A program made the translations under genes and the position numbers. DNA of 64,000 nucleotides from Lentzea guizhouensis. GTDB lineage: Bacteria > Actinomycetota > Actinomycetes > Mycobacteriales > Pseudonocardiaceae. Positions 24,258-32,868 of the stretch are shown here, in pieces. The stretch's first letter is position 1; each line of letters opens with the position of its first letter. The DNA lies in NCBI RefSeq assembly GCF_001701025.1, contig NZ_CP016793.1, forward strand, positions 620,001-684,000. Reading direction: 5' to 3'. The notes below the pieces were generated by a model that saw only the letters and a program-made list of their open reading frames with translations, searched no databases and was not told the origin of the DNA.

Positions 24258-25157
24258 TCAGTCCTTCAGCAGACCGCAGGACACGGCGCCGATGGCGTCG
24301 TTGTCGCTCATCGCCGACACCTCCTCGGCCGTGTACGACTCGGGCAGCGCGGTGAGGAGCTTGTGGCGGGCGATCTCGGCCAGGCTGGTGGACAGCAGGT
24401 GCGGTGCCAGCTGCGTCAGCCAACCCGCGCAGTCCTCGCAGAACCGCGTCGGGTGCGGGTCGCCCGGCAGGCGGGCCTCGTAGAACGGCACCCACACCTG
24501 GGTGATGTGGTCGGCGCCGTAGGTGTCGGAGTACTCGTGCTCCCGCCAGCCGACGATGCCGTCGTACTCGCTGTTGTGGCGCAATCCGCACTGGTAGGAC
24601 ACGGCCAGGTCCCAAACCTCCCCCGGCCCGAGGTCCTCGTCCATCACGGTCTTCAGGGCTGGCTCCTCGTGCAACACCAGCACCGGGATCGTCGCGTCGA
24701 CTGGAGCGGCCCGCAGCGGGGAGTCCTGGCGCACGCGTGTCGCGGTGGCGTTCCAGGCGGCTTGGAGCCCGCCCTCCAGCACCAGGTCGGCGATGTCACG
24801 GGCGCTGTAGCGCTGCCCGTCCACGACGAACTTCGGGACGACGGAGTGCTGCCAGCCGTCCTCCAGCGTAAGCCCGAGTTGCGCGCATGCCTCGGCGATC
24901 TGCTGGGCGACGCTCGGCCGGGTGCGCGGCGTGCGGCGACCGGTGTGGGCGACGCCAGCGGCCTTGCCGCAGCCGGGGTCGTCACAGCCGGTCGGGCTGG
25001 GGCACTCCTCACCGTCCGCGTGGTGGTCGCGGGCGTACGCCTCGGCGGTCTTCCACACGGTGTGGCCGTCGTAGGTCACCTCACTGCTGCCCGCGCAGTG
25101 GCGGTCTCCACAGAGGCCGCCGGTGCGGTGCGGGAAGCCGATGGTGCTGTTCTGCAT
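24258..25157 (-). CDS. Hypothetical Cys-rich protein
   Basis: 299 residues. A Cys/His-rich N-terminus (CGDRHCAGS, CPSPTGCDDPGCGKAAG) suggests metal binding. The middle (VVPKFVVDGQRYSARDIADL) and acidic C-terminus (VWVPFYEARLPGDPHPTRFC) have no recognised domain. It is located between the SWIM-finger gene and the 133-residue gene, on the same strand with short spacers. Confidence 0.55.
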   Translation of the reverse strand: MQNSTIGFPHRTGGLCGDRHCAGSSEVTYDGHTVWKTAEAYARDHHADGEECPSPTGCDDPGCGKAAGVAHTGRRTPRTRPSVAQQIAEACAQLGLTLEDGWQHSVVPKFVVDGQRYSARDIADLVLEGGLQAAWNATATRVRQDSPLRAAPVDATIPVLVLHEEPALKTVMDEDLGPGEVWDLAVSYQCGLRHNSEYDGIVGWREHEYSDTYGADHITQVWVPFYEARLPGDPHPTRFCEDCAGWLTQLAPHLLSTSLAEIARHKLLTALPESYTAEEVSAMSDNDAIGAVSCGLLKD

Positions 25158-25170
25158 GCAAACTCCTTGG

Positions 25171-25515
25171 TCAGGCAGCGGCGAGGATCTGCGCGGCGGC
25201 GAGGTGGTAGCAGCGGATGCCGCGCTCCCCCGCCTTGCAGGTGCAGGTGTGGGCGGCGACGTCGGTCGCGTAGGTGGCGGTGCCGTCGGAGGACACGGCG
25301 GCGAAGGCGGTCGGGGCCGTGCGGACGATGGCGCGCAGCTCGATCAGCTCCTGCGCCTTGGCGACCTGGTTCGCCTTGTAGGCGGCGAGGTCGACGACCT
25401 TGGCGGCCTGCTGGATCTTGGCGAAGCATCGGGGGCCGTAGCCGCGGGCGACCGACTTCGCCGCGCGGAGCGTGCGGCCGCAGATGCACTTGGTGGTGGT
25501 CTGCGTGACGGTCAT
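25171..25515 (-). CDS. SWIM zinc-finger protein
   Basis: 114 residues. An N-terminal CICGRTLRAAKSVARGYGPR segment (treble-clef style, DUF6011-like) is followed by a SWIM finger, CTCKAGERGIRCYHLAAAQI, with spacing CxC-x8-CxH. SWIM domains bind DNA or proteins. It starts 22 bp from the first of four operators shared with the divergent RHH-like gene. Confidence 0.78.
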   Translation of the reverse strand: MTVTQTTTKCICGRTLRAAKSVARGYGPRCFAKIQQAAKVVDLAAYKANQVAKAQELIELRAIVRTAPTAFAAVSSDGTATYATDVAAHTCTCKAGERGIRCYHLAAAQILAAA

Positions 25516-25537
25516 CCCGGCCCCCTCCTCGTCGTTT

Positions 25538-25630
25538 GTGTAGGTACACGATAAGCCTTCGTGTACCTACACGTCAAGCACTGGTGTACCCACACGTCCG
25601 ACTCTGCTACCTTCCCTCATGTAAAGACAC
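25538..25630. promoter_or_regulatory. Operator cluster, consensus GTGTACCTACAC
   Basis: GTGTAGGTACAC (25538-25549) and its exact reverse complement GTGTACCTACAC (25561-25572) form a large inverted repeat. GTGTACCCACAC lies at 25584-25595 and ATGTAAAGACAC at 25619-25630. Spacings are 23, 23 and 35 bp. The cluster spans the divergent promoters of the SWIM gene and the RHH-like gene and is probably recognised by one of them. Confidence 0.75.
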
Positions 25631-25644
25631 GTGGAGGTGATGAA

Positions 25645-25878
25645 GTGGCAGCACGAGCACGCGGCGAAGGCAAGACGCCGATCAAGAACATCCGAGTCGA
25701 GACCGATGAGTGGGACGCGTTCGGCGCGGCCTGCAAGCTGGCTGGCGCCGACCGATCAGCTGTGATCCGCGATTTTGCGCGCTGGTACACACGTCAGCCC
25801 GGCTCGACAATGCCGAAGCGTCCCGATCCGGACCTGCTGATCGCGGCTAAGCAGGCGCGGGATGGCGGCCAGTCGTGA
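25645..25878 (+). CDS. Ribbon-helix-helix-like DNA-binding protein
   Basis: 77 residues from GTG 25645, with a strong GGAGGTGA upstream. After a basic start (AARARGEGKTPIKN) comes IRVETDEWDAFGAACKLAGA, then DRSAVIRDFARWYTRQ: one strand and two helices in RHH (Arc/MetJ/CopG) order. It is the likely autorepressor that binds the GTGTACCTACAC array just upstream. Confidence 0.72.
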   Translation: MAARARGEGKTPIKNIRVETDEWDAFGAACKLAGADRSAVIRDFARWYTRQPGSTMPKRPDPDLLIAAKQARDGGQS

Positions 25879-26060
25879 CCACGCCGCCAGCGCCCCGCAG
25901 CACCGACGGCGAGCGACCTTACGCTGACAGCGACCAGCTCAAGCAGAAGCTGTGGGCCGTGGTCAACGCCGAGCTGGGTCCCAACGCCGCCGACAACCTG
26001 GTGGGCAAGCTGCACCAGGCGGTCGTCGACCACATCATGAAGGGCGGTGTGCGAGCGTGA
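25875..26060 (+). CDS. Small hypothetical protein, paralogue of the 16696 product
   Basis: 61 residues starting MTTPPAPRSTDGERPYADSD. LKQKLWAVVNAELGPNAADN then LVGKLHQAVVDHIMKGG aligns with LRRKLRRVIEEELGASATDG of the gene at 16696. It overlaps the RHH-like gene by four bases and the next gene by four. Confidence 0.62.
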   Translation: MTTPPAPRSTDGERPYADSDQLKQKLWAVVNAELGPNAADNLVGKLHQAVVDHIMKGGVRA

Positions 26061-26317
26061 GCAGCGACGAACAACGCAAGGCCGGCGAGGATTTCGCCGC
26101 CGCGCTGGGCGAAGCCGCCAAGAAGCTCCAGCAGGGCTTGGAGAACACCGGGCACATCCTCACGGCGCAGGGCGCGATGGGCTGGGTCTACCGCGGTGAC
26201 CTGCCGAAGGCGCGGCAGGCCTTGGGGAAGCTGCCGGTCGACAAGCTGGCCGAGCTGTCCGCGGTGGCGGCCGCGCTGTCGTCGCTCGCGGACGAGGTCG
26301 CGGCGGCGAAGTCGTGA
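26057..26317 (+). CDS. Hypothetical helical protein
   Basis: 86 residues from GTG 26057. Predicted helices: AGEDFAAALGEAAKKLQQGL, RGDLPKARQALGKLPVDKLA, ELSAVAAALSSLADEVAAA. No family; coupled by overlaps with both neighbours in the RHH operon. Confidence 0.58.
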   Translation: MSSDEQRKAGEDFAAALGEAAKKLQQGLENTGHILTAQGAMGWVYRGDLPKARQALGKLPVDKLAELSAVAAALSSLADEVAAAKS

Positions 26318-26607
26318 CCGCACTCCACGACGCTCTTACCGAATCCGCCGCAGCCGCCCGTGAACGGTTCGCGGGCAACCGGAACGGCTACCTCGACGGC
26401 TCGGACACCGTGCACGCCGTCCAGCTCCAGTCCTGGCTCGGCCTGAAGGTGCCCGGCCCCGGTTGCCACGTCGGCACGGGCAGCTGGGACTTCACCCGTT
26501 TCAAGCCGACCACCTCGGCCGTGACGTGCGGCAGGTGCTTCTCGGCGGGACTCCGCTCGAGCACCGGCGGCGGGCTTGAGCAGCTCGTGCTGGACGTCGA
26601 CGCGTGA
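26314..26607 (+). CDS. Hypothetical protein
   Basis: 97 residues from GTG 26314. Mixed composition with a Cys-rich middle (VTCGRCFSAG) and a glycine-rich tail. It ends the RHH operon at the convergent boundary with the epimerase gene. Confidence 0.5.
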   Translation: MTALHDALTESAAAARERFAGNRNGYLDGSDTVHAVQLQSWLGLKVPGPGCHVGTGSWDFTRFKPTTSAVTCGRCFSAGLRSSTGGGLEQLVLDVDA

Positions 26608-27579
26608 TCAGGCAGCCGCCGCGCCCGCGCGGGTGAGCGCGCGGCGGATGCCCTCCTCAAGTTCGATGCGCGGCCGGTAGAAGCTGTGCAGCTTGGTCGG
26701 GTCGCCGACGCGGTAGTGCACGCCGGTCGGCGCGTCCGGCAGTACCTGGACGGCCGCGCTGTAGCCAGCGCCGTGCATGACGAGCCGCGCCAGATCGAGG
26801 AAGCTGGTCGGCCGCCCGGTGCACAGGTTGGTCGGGCCCGGCACGTCCTGCTCAACCGCGGCCAGCGTCGCCGCCACGACGTCGTCGATGTGGATCCAGT
26901 CGCGCACCTGAAGGCCGCTGCCCCACACCTCGAACGGGTCGTCGCGCTGCACCGCGCGCTGGATGAACGCGGGGAACGGGTACGAGAGGTCCTGGTCCTC
27001 GCCGTAGCCGCTGAAGGGCCGGAACACGTGCACGCGGAGGCCTTCGGATTCGGCGTGCTGAGCCAGCATCTCCCCGGTCAGCTTCGCCCAACCGTAGGTG
27101 AGGTCGGGCGAGCCGATCCAGTCGAACGCGAGGTCGTCCTCACGCAGCCGGTAGGTGTTCTCCAGCTCAACCAACCGTCCGCCGCTGGTCTCCGTGCTGA
27201 CGAGCTTCGTCTTCTCCTGCAACCCGACCGGGTATGCGGCCGAGCTGGAGTAGTAGACGATCCGACCGGGCCGGGTGCGAAGTGCCCACTGGAACAGCTC
27301 GGCGTCGATCGCAAGGTCCACGGCGACCTTGAGCGGGGCGCCCTCGATCGTCGCGCGGCCACCGACCACGGCGGCCAGGTGGATGACGAGGTCGAAGTGG
27401 TCCTCGTTCCGGCGGAAGAAGTCCCGCACGTCCGCCCTGAACTCAAGCGCATTCCACACGGGTCCCTGACTCCACGGAACTGCGATGTCGATGCCGGTCA
27501 GGTCATGGCCCTGCTCGGCGAGAACGCGCCAGAAATGACGGCCGACGAACCCCTTGTGGCCGGTGATCAGGACTCGCAC
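26608..27579 (-). CDS. NAD-dependent epimerase/dehydratase (nucleotide-sugar)
   Basis: 323 residues of an extended short-chain dehydrogenase. The dinucleotide loop GHKGFVGRHF (GxxGxxG) is at the N-terminus, VIHLAAVVGG follows, and the active-site Tyr-x-x-x-Lys is YGWAKLTGEM, with Ser in YSSSAAYPVG. FRPFSGYGED and the substrate-side WGSGLQVRDWIHIDDVV are typical of UDP/GDP-sugar epimerases. It would supply a modified sugar for the phage glycosyltransferases encoded upstream in the same operon. Confidence 0.92.
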   Translation of the reverse strand: MRVLITGHKGFVGRHFWRVLAEQGHDLTGIDIAVPWSQGPVWNALEFRADVRDFFRRNEDHFDLVIHLAAVVGGRATIEGAPLKVAVDLAIDAELFQWALRTRPGRIVYYSSSAAYPVGLQEKTKLVSTETSGGRLVELENTYRLREDDLAFDWIGSPDLTYGWAKLTGEMLAQHAESEGLRVHVFRPFSGYGEDQDLSYPFPAFIQRAVQRDDPFEVWGSGLQVRDWIHIDDVVAATLAAVEQDVPGPTNLCTGRPTSFLDLARLVMHGAGYSAAVQVLPDAPTGVHYRVGDPTKLHSFYRPRIELEEGIRRALTRAGAAAA

Positions 27580-27797
27580 GACGCCTCCTCGGTGTTCCTC
27601 TGCGCGTCGACCGCACTGACCTCGATGGTCACTCCGGACTCGCCACGACGAAGCAAGACCGCCGTGTCCGGGGTGAACGCGGCCAGCTCGTCATCGGTGA
27701 GCTCGACGCTCTCGCCGCCGAGACGCCGCACCAGCGCGGCGATGATCGACGCGGACTCCTGCACGGCCTCGTCGCACCCAGCGCAGTCCCCGCTCAC
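27567..27797 (-). CDS. Hypothetical protein
   Basis: 76 residues, MSGDCAGCDEAVQESASIIA at the start and an acidic body (VELTDDELAAFTPDTAVLL). The C-terminus overlaps the epimerase start. A CxxC might bind a metal. No family is recognised. Confidence 0.55.
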   Translation of the reverse strand: MSGDCAGCDEAVQESASIIAALVRRLGGESVELTDDELAAFTPDTAVLLRRGESGVTIEVSAVDAQRNTEEASCES

Positions 27798-28390
27798 CGC
27801 CGCACCCCCGTGATCACCTGGAACATGTCCGTCGTCTCATGCGCGACGACTTCGAACCCGCTCTGCTCTAGCAGGTCGTGATAGCCCTCCAGGTCGAACG
27901 CCCAGGTGTGAAACTCGTAGGCGTTGCCGGGCCGTTCGGTGTGCGGCGACGACGCGACGAGCACCCGCGAGTGCTCGGCGATCCGGCGCACGAGCGCGTG
28001 CGGGTCAACGAGGTGCTCCAGCATCTCGGTCGCCACCGCGATCTCCGCCCACTCGACCTCGCCGTGCACGACGTCGCCGTACCGGACGTCCACTCCGCGC
28101 TCGGCCACCGCGGGCCCGACGTTGGACTGCTGCAAGTCGTAGCCCCAGGCGTCCAGCGGCGGCCGAACCTGGTCGAGCAACCACAGCAGCCCGCCGTCAC
28201 CGCAGCCGAGGTCGGCGACAGTCGACAGGCCGAGCTCACGGGCCGCGTGTCGCACCATCCTGGCCGCGATGTCGAGCCGATCGCGGTGTACGGCCTCGTC
28301 GACGTGAGGAGCGCGGTCGCGGCCGGCGTACCACTCGGCGGTGGTCCAGGCCGGGATCGTGCCCTCCTCGAACAACCGCCACGCGGTCAC
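27794..28390 (-). CDS. Class I SAM-dependent methyltransferase
   Basis: 198 residues from GTG 28390, overlapping the glycosyltransferase stop. Motif I is VADLGCGDGGLLWLLDQ, then an acidic motif (GYDLQQ), VATEMLEHLVDP and VLVASSPHTE. The fold is that of small-molecule or sugar O/N-methyltransferases. In a glycosylation cassette it may methylate the transferred sugar. Confidence 0.88.
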   Translation of the reverse strand: MTAWRLFEEGTIPAWTTAEWYAGRDRAPHVDEAVHRDRLDIAARMVRHAARELGLSTVADLGCGDGGLLWLLDQVRPPLDAWGYDLQQSNVGPAVAERGVDVRYGDVVHGEVEWAEIAVATEMLEHLVDPHALVRRIAEHSRVLVASSPHTERPGNAYEFHTWAFDLEGYHDLLEQSGFEVVAHETTDMFQVITGVRR

Positions 28391-29115
28391 GACCTGGCCG
28401 CCGGCGCGAGCAGGGCCCGCAGCTTCGCAAGGTCCTGATCGAGGCCTCCGTTCACCCAGTCCTCGTAGGATTTCCGGTCCGCGAGGTACTGCTGCTCGGA
28501 GTTGACCTCGCGGTAGCCGTCGTCTTGCGGCGCCTTCCCGGCGAGCGGGTGCATGTGCTCGATCACGACCTCGGGCAGGTACCGGATGCGGCCGATGCCT
28601 TCGCCGATGCTGAGCCACGCGTTGTCGAGGTACAGGTGCACCAAGCCGGGCGGCACCATGTAACCGAGGGCGGCGATGACGTCGGCGGTCATCGCGACGG
28701 CTGTCGGCAGCGCGGCGCCCTGGATGAGGTCGTTGCCGTACACCACACCGGTGCCGAGGTCGGCGAGCGCGGTGCTGAACGCCGCGTCCCAGCCGCGGGT
28801 GCGCGGACGGTGGTCGTCGCCCATGAACCCGATCGCCTTGTGCCGACCACCCTGCGCCTCTGCGACCGCGAGTGCGTTGAGGGTGCCCGCGAGCCGCAGC
28901 CGCGACTGGGAGATCCACCGCGGCGGGTGCACAGGCGCCGGCGGCCACTCCATCTCCGGCTTGATCGTGAGGTACTCGCTGAGCGCGGGGTCGTCGTCAT
29001 CGAGCGCGATCAGGAGCTCGGTGTCGCCGACGGTCGTTTCGCTCCACGCTTCGAGCAGCGCGGCGATGTTGTGGGGTCGCCCGCGGGTCGGGACGATCAT
29101 GAGCAAGTCAGCCAT
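28387..29115 (-). CDS. GT-A fold glycosyltransferase
   Basis: 242 residues from ATG 29115, with GGAGG upstream. LLMIVPTRGRPHNIAALLEA begins the nucleotide-sugar fold, with LIALDDDDPAL, IGFMGDDHRPRTRGWD (the DxD-like metal motif is GDDHR) and a YLDNAWLSIGEG acceptor-side segment. It resembles glycosyltransferase-like proteins found in actinophages. Overlaps both neighbours by short stretches. Confidence 0.82.
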   Translation of the reverse strand: MADLLMIVPTRGRPHNIAALLEAWSETTVGDTELLIALDDDDPALSEYLTIKPEMEWPPAPVHPPRWISQSRLRLAGTLNALAVAEAQGGRHKAIGFMGDDHRPRTRGWDAAFSTALADLGTGVVYGNDLIQGAALPTAVAMTADVIAALGYMVPPGLVHLYLDNAWLSIGEGIGRIRYLPEVVIEHMHPLAGKAPQDDGYREVNSEQQYLADRKSYEDWVNGGLDQDLAKLRALLAPAARS

Positions 29116-29446
29116 GGGGGGCCTCCTTCGAAAGCAGGACATCGGTGGTCGCGAACACTCGCGCGGCCCGTTCCAGCTGGCCGCCGAGGCGGTAGAAGGC
29201 GTTCTGCACGACCCGTGGCGGCACGCCGGCGGCGAAGGAGTGCCCGACCTCGACGCAGGCCTCGCCGAGCTCGTGCAGCAGGAAGCCGACGTTCACGGGC
29301 TCGGTGCCCGGCGGGAACACTTGGCCGTAGCGCTGGCCGCAGCTCGGATCGGGGCAGACCCAGCTTTCTCCAGGCCCCAGCTCGGGAACGGCGCACCGGT
29401 GCGCGGCGTCCACGACGACCACGTCGTCGTTGGTCTCCTCGGTCAC
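29108..29446 (-). CDS. Hypothetical protein
   Basis: 112 residues. Two Cys/His patches (HRCAVP and CPDPSCGQRYGQ) look like a zinc ribbon; the helical C-terminus (VNVGFLLHELGEACVEVGHS) may mediate contacts. It sits between the two glycosyltransferase genes and overlaps the next gene. Confidence 0.52.
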   Translation of the reverse strand: MTEETNDDVVVVDAAHRCAVPELGPGESWVCPDPSCGQRYGQVFPPGTEPVNVGFLLHELGEACVEVGHSFAAGVPPRVVQNAFYRLGGQLERAARVFATTDVLLSKEAPHG

Positions 29447-29757
29447 GACCCCTCCCTGCTGCCGGAGCCTTCCGGCGCGAGCGTCGCCAGAAGGTCAGCG
29501 AGGTGCTCTGCTTCGAACAGGCGCTCGTCGGCGTACAGCGGATGCTCAGGCGGCAAGGTCTTGACCCGAAAGTGGTCGAGCCTCGTGGTGTCCTCCCACT
29601 TGAGCGCCCAGCGGGCGCCATGACTGCGCACCAGCACTCTGATGCGGTCGTGGCCGTTGCCCTTGTTCGGCAGCGAGACATAAGCACGTGCACCTGCGGG
29701 TGCCACCTTGGTGCTCTCCACGTAGTTGCACTGCACGACTTTCCTGTCGTTGCTCAT
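29443..29757 (-). CDS. Hypothetical protein
   Basis: 104 residues with a beta-rich N-terminal half (VQCNYVESTKVAPAGARAYV, IRVLVRSHGARWALKWED) and a helical tail. Its position inside the sugar cassette suggests a related role, but no family is recognised. Confidence 0.52.
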   Translation of the reverse strand: MSNDRKVVQCNYVESTKVAPAGARAYVSLPNKGNGHDRIRVLVRSHGARWALKWEDTTRLDHFRVKTLPPEHPLYADERLFEAEHLADLLATLAPEGSGSREGS

Positions 29758-30800
29758 GATGCTGCCCGTGAGCCGGTGAGTTGCGACAGAAGGGCCTGCT
29801 CCCAGAGGTGCCCGTTGCCTTCGATCGTGTTGCGTGTTGCGAGATCACGGGCCGCAGCACCCATCTCCGCGCGCATGCCGGCGTCGAGCACCAGATCCCG
29901 CAGGACCGTCGGCCACTCGTGCGGGGCGCGCAGCAGGAACCCGGTCTCGCCGTGCACCACGAAGTCCGGGTAGGGACCGACGTCGGACGCAACGATCGGC
30001 ACGCCCCGCGCAGCGGCCTCCAACGCCTTGATCCAGGACTTCGACCGGTTGAACACGTGTGGGGTCAGCGGCGCCGTCGCGATGTCGAACCGGCCGAGCG
30101 CCCGGTAGTACTCCCACAGGTCGTCGAACCAGTCCTCCACCGTCCACTGGTCGCGGTCGACGCGCTTGGCCCAGCTGAACCGCTCTTGGAACGCCTGCCG
30201 GCTGCCGCCGATCGTGTGCAGCATCGCCGCCGAGTTGCGCTCCAAGAACCGGGCGAACTGAGGCCCGATCTCCTCGAAGTCCATCACGTGCGTATCGCTG
30301 CCCGCCCAGCCGATAACGACCCGCTGGTCCGTGCGCTCCGGGGCCTCGAGGTCGAGCATCGCCTGCGGCACGAAGTTCGGGATCACCACGACGTTCGGGT
30401 TGAGCGCGCGGACCTTGTCGGCGAGCGTCTCGGTCGTGACCGTGACGAGGTCGGCGACCGTGATGTTGCGCCGTAGCCGCTCCTGCACGTCCGGTCGGCT
30501 GAACCAGGCGTAGGAGACCGGCGACCGCGGGTCGACCTCCCAGAGGTCGTCGTCGATGTCGAACACCATGAGCGGCCGCTTCGGGTGCACCGCGATCCGC
30601 TGCCACGCTGTGGACGGCCCCGGTTCGCAGATCCGCTGCCCGAGCAGCACGTCGCACGTGTCGAGCCACTCGTCCGGCATGATCGTGTTGGCCATGGTCT
30701 CATGGCCACGGCGCGCCAGCTCGTTGAGCGGCATGCGCACGCGGTACCAGCCGCAGCCCATGTTGTCGGCCGCCCAGCCGAAGATCTTCACGTCGAGCAC
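29754..30800 (-). CDS. Glycosyltransferase family 4 / GT-B type
   Basis: 348 residues. It begins with DVKIFGWAADNMGCGWYRVR, has an internal VVIGWAGSDTHVMDFE typical of the second Rossmann domain, and ends with the EX7E-like EAAARGVPIVASDVGPYPDF VVHGETGFLL block that binds the nucleotide diphosphate. It reads leftward from a gap shared with the divergent tail-fibre-like gene, which is the likely acceptor protein or its partner. Confidence 0.88.
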   Translation of the reverse strand: MLDVKIFGWAADNMGCGWYRVRMPLNELARRGHETMANTIMPDEWLDTCDVLLGQRICEPGPSTAWQRIAVHPKRPLMVFDIDDDLWEVDPRSPVSYAWFSRPDVQERLRRNITVADLVTVTTETLADKVRALNPNVVVIPNFVPQAMLDLEAPERTDQRVVIGWAGSDTHVMDFEEIGPQFARFLERNSAAMLHTIGGSRQAFQERFSWAKRVDRDQWTVEDWFDDLWEYYRALGRFDIATAPLTPHVFNRSKSWIKALEAAARGVPIVASDVGPYPDFVVHGETGFLLRAPHEWPTVLRDLVLDAGMRAEMGAAARDLATRNTIEGNGHLWEQALLSQLTGSRAAS

Positions 30801-30840
30801 CTAGCCGACCGCGGCGAGAGGTGGTGGTTCACAGCCCCTC

Positions 30841-30890
30841 CTGACCGAAGATTTTCCTGCGATCAGCGTAAGGCACCGACGAATCACCGA
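30841..30890. promoter_or_regulatory. Intergenic CCGAAGATT and CCGACGAATC elements
   Basis: CCGAAGATT at 30845-30853 and CCGACGAATCACCGA at 30876-30890 lie in the 174-bp gap between divergent glycosyltransferase and tail-fibre genes. They match the element repeated at 34542, 34579, 36773, 47433 and 47495. It is a candidate late-gene control site. Confidence 0.55.
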
Positions 30891-30974
30891 GGACCATGCC
30901 GCGCGGCGCTAGAATCCTTGCTGCCGACGCCACGGCAGGACCACCGCTCCGCTCGCGTGAGACGAGGTCCTGCG

Positions 30975-32864
30975 ATGCCACTCCCCGCTGCCGTCGGCAC
31001 GGTCACGATCGCCTACGACATCCGCCACCCCGCCGGCGGCGCTCCCGGCACCGGCACCGTCGAGGTCACCATCCCCTTCGCCCTGCGGGACAGCACCGAC
31101 AACGTGATCATCGCGCCCGGCGTCATCCGCGGCACCGTCACCGCCGGCGTCGGCCAGGTCGTCATCCCTGACCCGAACGACCCGCAGATCTCCCCACAGG
31201 GCTGGGCCCCACACATCAAGGTCCTGACCGACGTGTGGGCCGCGGAGTTCGACGTGGTCATCCCCGAGGGCTCAGGGGACACGACGATCCAACTCGCGGA
31301 CCTCGCCCCGGCCGAAGCCCCGCCCACGCTGGTCTCCTACGCCCTCGCCGGCCACACCCACTCCGGCGGCGGAGGCGGCGACGTGCCCGACGCGACCACC
31401 TCGACGAAGGGCATCATCCGCCTCGCGGGCGACTTCGGCGGCACCGCGAACGCCCCGACCGTGCCGGCCTTGGCCGACAAGTACGTCAAGCCGGTCGGCG
31501 GCATCCCCCAGATCGACCTCGCCGCAGCCATCCAGGCGCTGCTCGCGCTCGCGGGCACCGCCGTCCAGCCCGGCGCGCTGGCCGCCGTCGCCACCAGCGG
31601 CGCGTACGGCGACCTCGCCGGCCGGCCGTCCATTCCGGACTCCTATGACGACCTCACCGGCACGGTCCCGACCTCCGCTCTACCCGCGATCGCCATCACC
31701 GAGTACCTCGGCGCGGTCGCCAGCCAGGCCGAGATGCTGACGCTGGCCGGCCAGCGGGGCGACTGGTGCACCCGCACCGACCTCGGCACCACCTGGATCA
31801 TCACCGGCGACACTCCAACACAGCTCGCCTCGTGGACCGCCCTGTCCTACCCGACCGCGCCGGTCATCTCCGTCGCCGGGCAGACCGGCGCCGTCACCCT
31901 GGGCAAGGCCGACGTCGGCCTCGGCAACGTCGCCAACCTGGCCCCCGCAGACCTCGGCATCTCGACGGCGACGCAGACCGCGCTGGACGGCAAGCAGGCC
32001 GCCGACACGGACCTGGCCGCGATCGCCGGGCTGGCCCCGGCGGATGGCGCGCTGCTGCAGCGCATCGGCGGTGCCTGGGCAGCCCGCACCCTCGCCGGCC
32101 TGAAGTCGGACCTCACGCTCGACCAGGTCGCCAACCTCGCGCCCGCCGACCTGCCGATCAGCAACGCCACCCAGACTGCCCTCGACGGTAAGGTGCCGCT
32201 CACGCTGGTCGACGCCGCCGGTGACCTGCTGGTCGGCAGCGGCGTGGACACGCTCGCCCGCCTCGCCAAGGGAACCGACGGCCAGGTCCTCACGGTCTCA
32301 GCCGGCGCGGTCACGTGGGGAGCTGCATCGAGCGGCGACCGCGAGCTGTACCAGCCGTCCACGGTCGGCCTGTTGGAGTGGACCGCCGACCCGAAGGACG
32401 TGGAGACCGACTTCAACCACGCGTCCGGCAACCTGCTGATGGTCAGGTTCCGCTACCGCGGCTCTGCGGCGTCGATCTCCGAGATCGGGTTCGCCGTCAC
32501 GAGCGCGGCCAGCGGCCCCGGCGCCTACTCCGGCGTCGCCCTCTACGAGGACGGCACCGGGGTGGTGAACCGCCTCGGCCAGTCCGCAGACGCGGGCGCC
32601 TCGTGGACCAGCCCAGGCGTGAAGTCGATCGCCCTCACCGCCCCGGTCAACGTGACGCCCGGCAACTACTATCGGGCGGCCATCCTGTTCGTCGGCTCCG
32701 GCGCCGGCAAGATCGCGGGCTGCGCCGCCACGATCTCGGACGCGCTGCTCAATCACGGTGTCCGCCGATCCGTCTTCCTGTCCGGCCAGACTGGGTTCCC
32801 CAGCACGCTCACGATCAGCTCGATGTCCACGAACAACGCGTTGTACTGGCTCGCCATGAAATGA
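30975..32864 (+). CDS. Phage tail-fibre / receptor-binding-like protein
   Basis: 629 residues from ATG 30975. The N-terminal quarter is beta-rich (VGTVTIAYDIRHPAGG, PHIKVLTDVWAAEFDVVIPE). A GHTHSGGGGG linker leads into KGIIRLAGDFGGTANAPTVP, a motif common in actinophage fibres, then Ala/Asp repeats (GLGNVANLAPADLGIS and QVANLAPADLPIS) that look like a trimeric shaft, and a jelly-roll-like C-terminus. It is unusual in lying upstream of the terminase genes and apart from the tail module. The divergent glycosyltransferases may decorate it. Confidence 0.78.
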   Translation: MPLPAAVGTVTIAYDIRHPAGGAPGTGTVEVTIPFALRDSTDNVIIAPGVIRGTVTAGVGQVVIPDPNDPQISPQGWAPHIKVLTDVWAAEFDVVIPEGSGDTTIQLADLAPAEAPPTLVSYALAGHTHSGGGGGDVPDATTSTKGIIRLAGDFGGTANAPTVPALADKYVKPVGGIPQIDLAAAIQALLALAGTAVQPGALAAVATSGAYGDLAGRPSIPDSYDDLTGTVPTSALPAIAITEYLGAVASQAEMLTLAGQRGDWCTRTDLGTTWIITGDTPTQLASWTALSYPTAPVISVAGQTGAVTLGKADVGLGNVANLAPADLGISTATQTALDGKQAADTDLAAIAGLAPADGALLQRIGGAWAARTLAGLKSDLTLDQVANLAPADLPISNATQTALDGKVPLTLVDAAGDLLVGSGVDTLARLAKGTDGQVLTVSAGAVTWGAASSGDRELYQPSTVGLLEWTADPKDVETDFNHASGNLLMVRFRYRGSAASISEIGFAVTSAASGPGAYSGVALYEDGTGVVNRLGQSADAGASWTSPGVKSIALTAPVNVTPGNYYRAAILFVGSGAGKIAGCAATISDALLNHGVRRSVFLSGQTGFPSTLTISSMSTNNALYWLAMK

Positions 32865-32868
32865 CAGA

